From Flavobacteriales bacterium (lineage in GTDB: Bacteria > Bacteroidota > Bacteroidia > Flavobacteriales_F > PHOS-HE28), in the NCBI GenBank assembly GCA_026129465.1, contig JAHCIA010000001.1, positions 1 through 64,000 of the forward strand: a stretch of 64,000 bases of DNA, in the 5' to 3' direction. A program made the translations under genes and the position numbers. Positions within the stretch are counted from its first letter, which is position 1. Each line of letters opens with the position of its first letter. This document shows positions 42,153 through 49,992 of this stretch, piece by piece. The notes beneath the pieces were generated by a model, which was given only the letters and a program-made list of their open reading frames with translations, was not told the DNA's origin and searched no databases.

Positions 42153-44579
42153 ATGACCACCATGGCCCGGCGCAAGGGACCCGCCTCCATGCTGATGCGT
42201 GCATCGCTTCACGCCATGGGCATCGCCATGTCCATGCTGCCGAGTGCGCCAAACGTCGTGGCGCAATGCCCATTGACCATCGATGTGTTCCCGCATCTGG
42301 AGGATTTCGAGACCGGGCCGGTGTGGGCCAGCGGTGGTGCCGGCAGCGATTGGGCCTGGGGCACACCCACCAAGCCGGTGATCTCCGGCGCGGCCAGCGG
42401 AAGCCGTTGTTGGGTGATCGGCGGTCTCACGAACAGCTGGTACATCGACAGCCAGCAGAGTTGGGTGATGGGACCTTGCTACGACTTCAGCGCGCTGACG
42501 AACCCATGGATCTCCTTCAAGGTCCTGTGGGAATGTGAGCGCGACTTCGATGGGCTGTCCATGCAGTATTCGCTCAACGGCGGCGCGACATGGACCAATG
42601 TGGGCGCTTTCGGTGCACCGGCGCATTGCCTCGCCCAGAACTGGTTCAACACGCAGTACATCAGCAACCTCACCCTTGCCGATCCGCGGCAAGGGTGGTC
42701 GGGCCGCATCGGGCCCACCCAGGGGGCCTGTGTCGGCGGCAGTGGCAGTGTCACCTGGGTCACCGCCTCGCAATGCCTGCAGAGCCTGGCGGGTCAACCC
42801 AGCGTGCGCTTCCGTTTCGTCTTTGGTGCCGGTTCCACCTGCAACAGCTACGATGGCGTGGCGATCGACGACTTTCTCGTGGGCGAGGCGCCGCCCAATC
42901 AGGCGGACTTCACCTACGGATGCGATGGCAGCACGGTGGAATTCACCAACACATCCGCACTCTGCCCCACATCCTTCGCGTGGAACTTCGGCGATCCCGC
43001 ATCCGGTGCCGCCAACACCAGCACGCTGGCTTCGCCCCAGCACACCTATGCCGCACCGGGCACCTACACCGTCACATTCACCGTGAGCGGCCCTTGTAAC
43101 GCGCCGAGCACAGTGGTGCGCCAGATCTCCATCCTGGAGGTGGACTTCGACGTGGTGCAGCCCACCTGCGGACAGGCCAACGGAACGATCACCGCACAGG
43201 TGACGGGTACCAACGGGCCGGTCTCCTACCAATGGAACCCGGGCGGTGGGACCACGGCCACGATCACCGGTCTGGCACCTGGCATCTATGGCGTGCAGGT
43301 CTCCGCGCCGGACGCCTGCCCCGCGCAGGCCAACGTGTTGCTCGAGGCCAGCACGGCGGGACCCGTGGTGCAATTGTCATCCGTGGACGTCACCTGCCAC
43401 GGATCCTCGGATGGAACTGTCACGGGATCCATCACAGGTGGAACCGGTCCGTACGAGATCGAATGGCAACCTGCCCTGGGTACGGGTCTGACCCACACGG
43501 GTCTTGGGCCTGGCACCTATGTGGTCACGGTCACAGATGCCGATGGCTGCGAAGCCATCGCGCAGGTGACGATCGCGGAGCCGGAGCCCATGACCATGGC
43601 ACCGCCGGCCGATGCGGTGATCTGTGCGGGCGATGCGTTGCTGCTGGCACCGCAGGTTTCCGGGGGTACGCCGCCATACGTGATCGGCTTTCTGCCGGAT
43701 GGACCCCTGGTCTCACCCGCGTCCACGACCACCTACACGATGACCGTGACCGATGCGCAGGGATGCACGGCGGGTCCCGTGGAAGTGAATGTGCAGGTCT
43801 CCACGGCGGAGGTCCCCGCACTGTCGGTGGATGAGGCCACGGGATGTGTGCCGCATTGTGCGCAGTTCTCCGCCTCCACGCAGCAGGCGGTGCAATTGGA
43901 TTGGGACTTCGGGGATGGCGGCACCGCGAACGGCATCATCGTGCGGCACTGCTTCGGGTCCGCAGGGACCTACGCGGTGACCGTGACCGCCACCAATGCG
44001 GATGGATGCACGGTCGCCGCCACATTGGCGGAACCGATCAACGCCATCGCGCCGCCGGTGGCGCTCTTCACCGCCGATCCGCCGATCACCACCATCGGTT
44101 CGCCCACGGTGCAGTTCAGCGCCATGGCCTCCACGGGCGTCGCATGGGATTGGACCATCGGCGCCGTGGGCGATACGCTCGAGGGCCTCTCCGTGGTGTA
44201 CACCTTCGAGGAGGTGGAGTGCCATCCGCTTACCCTGCGCGTGACCGACGAGGAGGGCTGCACGAGCGAGGCGGAGGGCATCTATTGTGTGGAGGACGAT
44301 TTCGGCCTCTGGGCGCCGAACGCCTTCACCCCGGATGGTGATGGTGTGAATGATGTGTTCGGTGTGGTCACCACCGTGGGCGATCCAAGCTTCTTCGAAC
44401 TGACGATATACGATCGTTGGGGCCGATCGCTCTTCACCGCGCGGGACAAGCAGCAAGGTTGGGACGGGACCTCATCGGGCAGCGAGACGCCACAGGGGGT
44501 CTACGTTTGGCGGCTGCGTCTGCACGACACCTTCGGCGGGCTCCAGGAACGCGCGGGGCACGTCACGCTGATCCGCTGA
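42153..44579 (+). CDS. Giant secreted MAM-like/PKD protein with T9SS type B tail (3)
   Basis: An 808-residue exported protein. After a signal segment (HAMGIAMSMLPSAPNVVAQ) comes a domain starting DFETGPVWASGGAGSDWAWGTPTK and containing SWYIDSQQSWVMGPCYDFSALTNPWISF, a MAM/jelly-roll-like surface module of Bacteroidota; then PKD domains (FAWNFGDPASGAANTST, LDWDFGDGGTANGI), SprB-like repeats and a CHU_C tail (APNAFTPDGDGVNDVFG). Start 42153 is supported by GACCTTTG at 42138-42145, seven bases upstream. Its stop abuts that of the convergent barrel gene with no gap. Confidence 0.87.
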   Translation: MTTMARRKGPASMLMRASLHAMGIAMSMLPSAPNVVAQCPLTIDVFPHLEDFETGPVWASGGAGSDWAWGTPTKPVISGAASGSRCWVIGGLTNSWYIDSQQSWVMGPCYDFSALTNPWISFKVLWECERDFDGLSMQYSLNGGATWTNVGAFGAPAHCLAQNWFNTQYISNLTLADPRQGWSGRIGPTQGACVGGSGSVTWVTASQCLQSLAGQPSVRFRFVFGAGSTCNSYDGVAIDDFLVGEAPPNQADFTYGCDGSTVEFTNTSALCPTSFAWNFGDPASGAANTSTLASPQHTYAAPGTYTVTFTVSGPCNAPSTVVRQISILEVDFDVVQPTCGQANGTITAQVTGTNGPVSYQWNPGGGTTATITGLAPGIYGVQVSAPDACPAQANVLLEASTAGPVVQLSSVDVTCHGSSDGTVTGSITGGTGPYEIEWQPALGTGLTHTGLGPGTYVVTVTDADGCEAIAQVTIAEPEPMTMAPPADAVICAGDALLLAPQVSGGTPPYVIGFLPDGPLVSPASTTTYTMTVTDAQGCTAGPVEVNVQVSTAEVPALSVDEATGCVPHCAQFSASTQQAVQLDWDFGDGGTANGIIVRHCFGSAGTYAVTVTATNADGCTVAATLAEPINAIAPPVALFTADPPITTIGSPTVQFSAMASTGVAWDWTIGAVGDTLEGLSVVYTFEEVECHPLTLRVTDEEGCTSEAEGIYCVEDDFGLWAPNAFTPDGDGVNDVFGVVTTVGDPSFFELTIYDRWGRSLFTARDKQQGWDGTSSGSETPQGVYVWRLRLHDTFGGLQERAGHVTLIR

Positions 44580-45191
44580 TCAGCGGGCCAGTTTCAAGCG
44601 CACACCTGCATTGACCTGCAGCATGTTCGCCTTGGGGTCCACGTCGATCCTCTCGTCGTCGAAGACCGGCGTCATGCCGATGTCGTAGCTCACGTCGATG
44701 AAGAACACCGAGATGTCCAGACCGGCGCCAGCGGTGATCGCCAGCTGCGTGTCATTGAACTTCACGTCGCGCACACCGTCCTGGTCGAATTCGGTGACGA
44801 TGGGCAGCGAGGCGGCCAATCCGCCGAAGAGCCGGAAGTTGAAGGCGGGTCTCTCCTCGGGATCCACGAAGCGGTAACCGAAGCGCAGGGGCACACGCAG
44901 GCTGCCGGTGGAGACGGTCCCTTCCACGGTGACCTCCTCACCATTGATGTTGGTGGTTGTGGAGGTGATGCCCACGTTGCCCAGCACGTATTGCAGGCCC
45001 GCCGAGAAGTGCACCTTGGAACCGAACATGAGGTCGCCGCCCACTTGGAAGCCCGCTTTGGACTTCCATTCCGAATAGGTGGGCGCCTCGGTGAAATTCT
45101 GCAGGTTCATGCCCACGTGCGGGCGGATCTCCAGTTGCGCCATGGCGCCCGTGGCGCACAGCGCTGCGATGGTGGTCAGGGTCTGGCGCAT
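44580..45191 (-). CDS. PorT-like outer-membrane beta-barrel protein
   Basis: A 203-residue exported protein with signal peptide MRQTLTTIAALCATGAMAQ and alternating beta strands ending VNAGVRLKLAR, the outer_membrane beta-barrel type (PorT/OmpW-like size). Eight strands are plausible. Function unknown. It begins 18 bases after the coiled-coil gene stop and is likely in the same transcript, driven from the -7 box at 46128. Confidence 0.82.
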   Translation of the reverse strand: MRQTLTTIAALCATGAMAQLEIRPHVGMNLQNFTEAPTYSEWKSKAGFQVGGDLMFGSKVHFSAGLQYVLGNVGITSTTTNINGEEVTVEGTVSTGSLRVPLRFGYRFVDPEERPAFNFRLFGGLAASLPIVTEFDQDGVRDVKFNDTQLAITAGAGLDISVFFIDVSYDIGMTPVFDDERIDVDPKANMLQVNAGVRLKLAR

Positions 45192-45209
45192 GGGTTCGGG
45201 TATGGCTGA

Positions 45210-46103
45210 TCAACGTATGTGGTCCTGCTTGCGCTTCAATTCGCTGATGATGCGCTGCAGGTCCTCTTTGCTTTCCTGGTGGTCGCCGGCCTTGCTGCTG
45301 TGCTTTTCCAGCGTGCTCTGGTGCTTGTTCAGGTTGCCCTGCACCTTGGCCTCCTGTTGCATGAGCTTGGCCAGGGAACCTTCGTTCTTCGCCAGGGAGG
45401 AGCGCGCCTTGGTGAGCCGCTGAAGGTCCTTGGGGTCATTGGTAAGTGCGAACTTCTTCTCCAACCCGGTGATGTTGCCGTGGATCTTGGCATTGTCCGC
45501 CTGGATCTTCCCGCGCTTGCTCTTGAGCTTCTCCAGGTCGCGGTTGGCCTTGGCCACGTTGCTTTCCGCCTTCGCCTTGTCCTTCGCGGAACTGGCCAGC
45601 TTCTCGCCGGTCTTGTCCAGGTCCTTCTGGTACCGATCGATCTGGCCCTGCACCACGGCCTTGTTCAGGCGAACGGCCAGGTCGTACATGTACTTCTCGG
45701 CGTCGGCCTCCAGCGGCGTGCTGTCATTCACCAAAAAGGCCAGGGACAGTTTGGCCACACCCGCTTTCTTCTCGGTGGTGCCATCGGCCAGCACGATCAG
45801 CTGCTCTTCGGATAGCTGGGGCAGCCTGACCCCGGTGGCGCGCAGGGGCTTGTTGGTGATGGCCGCGCTCACGGGCGTCAGCTCCTTCCGCCAGAGATCG
45901 ATGGCGGTGCCCGCATCGGCCTCGAACACCGTGATGGTGTGCGCCGGATGTTCCTTCTTGTCCACGGTGATCGTACCCTGGGTCACCGCGATGCGCTGGT
46001 CCCACGCCAACCGGGTTCCGTCCTTGGTGGTCTGGGCGTGGGTGGCGGTGCCGATAAGCACAACGGCGAAGAGCGGCAACAAGGGGAGGAGGTCTTTCTT
46101 CAT
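45210..46103 (-). CDS. Exported coiled-coil protein of unknown function
   Basis: A 297-residue exported protein: signal peptide LLPLLPLFAVVLIGTATHAQ, a globular half (DGTRLAWDQRIAVTQGTITVDKKEHPAHTITVFEAD, residues about 22-135), then a long Lys/Ala/Asp/Glu-rich coiled coil (IDRYQKDLDKTGEKLASSAKDKAKAESN ... to the end). No family recognised. A perfect -7 box (TACTTTTG) lies 24 bases upstream of the start. With the barrel protein downstream it may form an envelope complex; this is inference. Confidence 0.78.
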   Translation of the reverse strand: MKKDLLPLLPLFAVVLIGTATHAQTTKDGTRLAWDQRIAVTQGTITVDKKEHPAHTITVFEADAGTAIDLWRKELTPVSAAITNKPLRATGVRLPQLSEEQLIVLADGTTEKKAGVAKLSLAFLVNDSTPLEADAEKYMYDLAVRLNKAVVQGQIDRYQKDLDKTGEKLASSAKDKAKAESNVAKANRDLEKLKSKRGKIQADNAKIHGNITGLEKKFALTNDPKDLQRLTKARSSLAKNEGSLAKLMQQEAKVQGNLNKHQSTLEKHSSKAGDHQESKEDLQRIISELKRKQDHIR

Positions 46104-46127
46104 GTGGGTTCGGACGATAGGGCCTTC

Positions 46128-46135
46128 CAAAAGTA
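46128..46135 (-). promoter_or_regulatory. Bacteroidota -7 box
   Basis: TACTTTTG on the minus strand, 24 bases before the coiled-coil gene start at 46103; matches TAnnTTTG exactly. Confidence 0.65.
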
Positions 46136-46201
46136 GCACCCACCGGAAAGGAATGGTTCCCAAGGTCCTGGTGCCGCGCGAACCGGTCCGGTCACGCGCC
46201 T

Positions 46202-46954
46202 TCAACGGCCCGCATGGACCTCGCGTGTGGCCGGTGCGCGGGGTGTGGTGATGATACGCTCACCGTTGTACAGCCCGAAACCGATGGCGACAGTGATCAC
46301 CCGGGCATCAAGCGCCGCATACGGGTGGGTCTCCATGCCATCCACGGTTTCGGTGAAGTGCTTCGCGTGGAAATTGTTCATCTGGTAGCGCAGGGTGAAG
46401 GTGACCGAGCTCGTGCTTTGCAGCCCGATGAACACACCATGGTGCAGGGGCTCGTTGCGGCCACTGAGCCACACGCCGAAGCGGTCGTCGCGCTTCTCAT
46501 TCAGGAAACGCTTCTCCTGGTAGTGGAATGGCAGCTCCAACAGGTAGCCGCCGTAGAGCAGGGCACCGTGCATGCGGCCGAGCTTGATGCCGACGGGCAG
46601 GCCCGCATTGTACGTGCGGAACTTGTAGCGGAAGTCGCTGGTGGGGTCGACGTAGATGAAACCATGGTTGCGCAGGGACAGACCCATGAAGATGCCGAAG
46701 CGCTCGCTGGTGTCGAAATGCACCAGGCCCTGCATGTTGACGAAGGGCGTGAAACGCACCACTGCGCCCCGATCATTGCCCGCGACATCCAACACCGGTA
46801 CGCTGAACTGCCACTCCGCACCGCTCGTGGGGTAGATCTGTCCGGGTCGTGGCGTATCCACCGCTGTGTCCCAGGCGCTGTCCTGGGCGCTTGCTCCGCC
46901 AGCGGAGACCAGCATCACAAGAAGTCGCAGGCCGAATTGGATCGCACGCCCCAT
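46202..46954 (-). CDS. Outer-membrane beta-barrel-like protein
   Basis: A 250-residue exported protein (signal peptide FGLRLLVMLVSAGGASAQ) of alternating hydrophobic strands with aromatic girdles (FTPFVNMQGLVHFDT, GLSLRNHGFIYVDP, TFTLRYQMNNFHAKHF), consistent with a small barrel. Conserved in Bacteroidota but unnamed. It starts 2 bases after the maf stop and ends the maf-ubiA transcript. Confidence 0.7.
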   Translation of the reverse strand: MGRAIQFGLRLLVMLVSAGGASAQDSAWDTAVDTPRPGQIYPTSGAEWQFSVPVLDVAGNDRGAVVRFTPFVNMQGLVHFDTSERFGIFMGLSLRNHGFIYVDPTSDFRYKFRTYNAGLPVGIKLGRMHGALLYGGYLLELPFHYQEKRFLNEKRDDRFGVWLSGRNEPLHHGVFIGLQSTSSVTFTLRYQMNNFHAKHFTETVDGMETHPYAALDARVITVAIGFGLYNGERIITTPRAPATREVHAGR

Positions 46955-46956
46955 TT

Positions 46957-47559
46957 TCAAGGTGTGGTGGGCGGCGCGAGCCGTTTCAAGGCCTGGTAAA
47001 GCGGATGCAGGGGCAATCCCATCACCGTGTAGAAGCTGCCTTCCAAACGTTCCACGCCCACGTAGCCGATCCATTCCTGCACGCCATACGCGCCCGCCTT
47101 GTCCAGCGGCCGGTATCGCTCCACGTAGTAGGCGATCTCCTCTTCGGTGAGCCGGGCGAATGTCACGCGTGCCTTGTCCGAGAACGCTGTTTCCCCCTGC
47201 GTGGTACGCACACACACCGCGGTGATCACGGTATGCGTGGCACCGGAGAGTCGTTCCAGCATGCGCATGGCATCCTCCGCATCCACCGGTTTGTTCAGCA
47301 ATTCGCCATCGATCAGCACGGTGGTGTCGGCCGTCACCAGCACCTGGTCAAGGGCCAGAGTGCCGGGCCATGCGCGCGACTTTTCCATGGCGAGGTGCGC
47401 CGCCACCAGTTCTGGGGGCATCCCAGGAGGCGGTGTTTCATCCAGGTCCACGGCGGTGGTCTCCACCTGGAGGTCAAGCCCCTTGAGCAGTTCACGCCGC
47501 CGCGGCGATGCCGACGCGAGGATCAGCCGCCAGGGGAAGAGGGGAGGTGGTGCGGTCAT
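46957..47559 (-). CDS. maf: Maf-family nucleoside triphosphate pyrophosphatase
   Basis: A 200-residue Maf protein: LILASASPRRRELLKGL at the N-terminus, the ...ETPPPGMPPELVAAHLAMEKS segment, and VLVTADTTVLIDGELLNKPVDAEDAMRMLERLSG with the family Asp. Maf enzymes hydrolyse dTTP/UTP or modified nucleotides (house cleaning). Its start overlaps the ubiA stop by 4 bases, so it is coupled to ubiA. Confidence 0.9.
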   Translation of the reverse strand: MTAPPPLFPWRLILASASPRRRELLKGLDLQVETTAVDLDETPPPGMPPELVAAHLAMEKSRAWPGTLALDQVLVTADTTVLIDGELLNKPVDAEDAMRMLERLSGATHTVITAVCVRTTQGETAFSDKARVTFARLTEEEIAYYVERYRPLDKAGAYGVQEWIGYVGVERLEGSFYTVMGLPLHPLYQALKRLAPPTTP

Positions 47560-48581
47560 GTCCTTCCGATGAGCAAGGCGTAGCCCACGGCCATCACCAT
47601 GGCGAGTTTCATCAGTTGGCCCGCGCGGATGTGCGCATCGCGGGTGCGGGCCTGGAACGTGAAGCCGGCGCTGAGCAGCAACGGCGCGATGATGCCGAGC
47701 CCGATGTACCAGAACGAGACGCTGTCCGTGAGCAGGCGTGCCCGCAGCACCAGCAACCCGGCGATCAGCAGGCCGATGTATACCAGGACCATGGTGCGCG
47801 CGGCCCCCATGCCCCATGCGATGGGTACCGTGCGGCAACCCTCCTCCCGGTCGCCCTTCTCGTCGGCCATGTCCTTCTGCAGTTCGCGCACCAGGGTGCT
47901 CAGAAAGGCGAAAGCGGTGAAGGCGAGGATCCAGGCCCAGAGTTGGTCGAAGGCCGGTTCCATCAGGTAGCGGCTGCCATCGGGGAGTGCCACCACCTGG
48001 GGTTCGGCGAACGCGCGTTTGAGCAGCGGTATCTCATACAGCCCCACGGTGAGCGGCACCAGCGCGGTGAGCGTGGCCACCAGGCCGTTGCCGATGAGCA
48101 GTCGCCGTTTGAAGGTGGTGCTGTAGGTCCAGAGCGCACCGATGGCGAAGACGGTGATGAGCATCCATTGGGGAAGGCCGCTGCGCCAGGCCACGAGGAT
48201 GCCCGCGAGCAGTCCGGCACCGCTCAGCACCAGATGCCCCACCATGGCCACGCGCCGCTTCACCTGGCGTCCCACGATCACTTCGCCGGGTTTGTTGATG
48301 CGGTCGATGCGCGTATCGAAATAGTCGTTGATGACATTTCCCCCGGCCGCCACCAGCACCGTGCTCAGCACGAGCAGGATGAAGTGGCCCCAGGGCATGC
48401 GCGGCCCGAAGCTTTCAGGCAGCAGCAGTTCGCCGCGCGTCACGCCGGGTCCGGCCTCCTTCAACAATTCACCGATGCCGCGCTCCAGGTTGCCGGCTAT
48501 CACACCCTCGCGCATCAGCAGCATGGTGGCGGCGATGATCAGCAGGTTGATCGGGCGGGTGAGCCGTAGGAAGGGGGTCAT
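47556..48581 (-). CDS. UbiA-family prenyltransferase
   Basis: A 341-residue integral membrane prenyltransferase with about eight to nine helices. The first Asp-rich motif is NVINDYFDTRIDRINKPGEV and the second DMADEKGDREEGCRTV, both needed for Mg-prenyl-PP binding. Bacteroidota members in this context are often annotated as geranylgeranylglycerol-phosphate geranylgeranyltransferase, but a quinone role cannot be excluded. Start 48581 gives MTPFLRLTRPINLLII. Overlaps maf by 4 bases. Confidence 0.87.
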   Translation of the reverse strand: MTPFLRLTRPINLLIIAATMLLMREGVIAGNLERGIGELLKEAGPGVTRGELLLPESFGPRMPWGHFILLVLSTVLVAAGGNVINDYFDTRIDRINKPGEVIVGRQVKRRVAMVGHLVLSGAGLLAGILVAWRSGLPQWMLITVFAIGALWTYSTTFKRRLLIGNGLVATLTALVPLTVGLYEIPLLKRAFAEPQVVALPDGSRYLMEPAFDQLWAWILAFTAFAFLSTLVRELQKDMADEKGDREEGCRTVPIAWGMGAARTMVLVYIGLLIAGLLVLRARLLTDSVSFWYIGLGIIAPLLLSAGFTFQARTRDAHIRAGQLMKLAMVMAVGYALLIGRT

Positions 48582-48703
48582 ATCAGCGGCAAGTTGGCAT
48601 GCTGTGGTTTGGCCGGTGGTCTCCCCTGGGCGAGTCCGATGTGGATCGGGTTTCGGCGCACCATGTCTTCCGCCCTTGGACTTTCGGTATACCGGCCGGG
48701 CAT

Positions 48704-49228
48704 TCACCAGGTGTACGCCCCATCATTCAACCACTTTCCCTGCGCCTTCAGTGCCTGTTCCAACAGGTCGCGCACACAGCCGCCACCGCCGGGATAGCGG
48801 CTCACGTAGGCGCTGATGGCCTTGATCTCCTCGGCGCCGTCGGCGGGCGTGCAGGGGAAGGCCACTCGGCGCATCACGCGCAGGTCGGGCAGGTCGTCGC
48901 CCATGTAGGCCGCGGTCGAAGGGTCGAGCCCTTCACTTGCCAACTTGTCGAAGAGCACTTCCTTCTCCGCGGTCCCGAGGTGCACCTCTTTCACGCCCAG
49001 CCGTGCGAAACTGTCGGCCACACCCTGCGAGCGGCCACCGCTGATGATGACGATGCGCAGGCCCTCCTTCACCGCGCGCTGCACGGCATAGGCGTCGCGG
49101 GTGTGGAAGGTGCGCACGGGATCGGTGCCGGGCATCAGCAGCACGCGGTTGTCTGTGAAGACACCGTCCACATCGAAGAGGAAGGTGCGCAGACCGGAAA
49201 GCTTTTCCTTGTAGGTGGTGCCGCTCAT
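48704..49228 (-). CDS. KdsC-like HAD phosphatase
   Basis: A 174-residue HAD protein of the KdsC class (3-deoxy-D-manno-octulosonate 8-phosphate phosphatase). RTFLFDVDGVFTDNRVLL is motif I (DxDGVxTD); GLRIVIISGGRS is motif II; YMGDDLPDLRVMRRV is motif III/IV. KDO synthesis for LPS is the usual role; no kdsA or kdsB is in the window. Its start overlaps the DUF2520 stop by 4 bases. Confidence 0.88.
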   Translation of the reverse strand: MSGTTYKEKLSGLRTFLFDVDGVFTDNRVLLMPGTDPVRTFHTRDAYAVQRAVKEGLRIVIISGGRSQGVADSFARLGVKEVHLGTAEKEVLFDKLASEGLDPSTAAYMGDDLPDLRVMRRVAFPCTPADGAEEIKAISAYVSRYPGGGGCVRDLLEQALKAQGKWLNDGAYTW

Positions 49229-49992
49229 GCGTGGCCGTACGCCCGCAGGATCTGCCTGCTCAACAGGTCGTAGGTGGCGCGAAGGTCGGGATCGCCGCTC
49301 AACAGGTCCAGGTGTTCCTGCATGGTGCGCAGGTCGCCCCGCCGGGCGGGACCGGTCAGGGCCTGTTCCGGCCCGAAGGTGGCCGCGCGTTGTGCGGTGG
49401 CTTTCCACAAGGGGTTCAGCAGGCCGGGCGGCAGTTTCTGTTCGCGCAGCAGACGTTGGGCCTCGCGGAAGAGCCACACGGGCAGGTTGCTGGTGAGCAC
49501 GGCGGCGAGGTGCACACGTCGGCGTTGTTCCAAGGGCAGTTCGATGCGCACCTCGGACAGCCGACCAGCCAGGTCCAGCAGCACCTTGCGGGCCGTGTCG
49601 TCGACGGCGTCCACCACCATCGGTACATCGCGCAGGTCCATGGGCGCACCATGGCCCAGGCTCTGGATGGGCCAGATGACGCCCCGGTGTGTGTGCGGTG
49701 CCAACACGTCCAGGTCCACGGCGCCGGCGGTGTGGGCCACCACCGTTCCGCTTGCGGGGATCTGTTTGGCCACCTGTGCGATGGCATCATCGCTGACGGT
49801 GAGCAACGCGAGGTCGGCCTCCGGGAGGGGCCTGGTCAGATCGATCGCGGGCCGGTCCAGCGTGCGGGCCAGCGCCTCGCGCTTGCTGCGGTCGCGGCCG
49901 GCCACACCGATGAGGGGCAGCCCGGCACGCACGATCGCGTGCCCCAACTGGTAGGCCATGCGACCGGTGCCGATGAGCAGGATGCGTGTCAT
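49225..49992 (-). CDS. Rossmann-like DUF2520 protein
   Basis: A 255-residue dehydrogenase-like protein: ILLIGTGRMAYQLGHAIVRAG is the NAD(P)-binding fold, followed by a C-terminal helical DUF2520 domain (HLAAVLTSNLPVWLFREAQRLL ... PARRGDLRTMQEHL). Proteins of this family sit next to the KdsC-like phosphatase in many Bacteroidota; substrate unknown. Start overlaps the ccmF stop by 4 bases. Confidence 0.85.
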   Translation of the reverse strand: MTRILLIGTGRMAYQLGHAIVRAGLPLIGVAGRDRSKREALARTLDRPAIDLTRPLPEADLALLTVSDDAIAQVAKQIPASGTVVAHTAGAVDLDVLAPHTHRGVIWPIQSLGHGAPMDLRDVPMVVDAVDDTARKVLLDLAGRLSEVRIELPLEQRRRVHLAAVLTSNLPVWLFREAQRLLREQKLPPGLLNPLWKATAQRAATFGPEQALTGPARRGDLRTMQEHLDLLSGDPDLRATYDLLSRQILRAYGHA

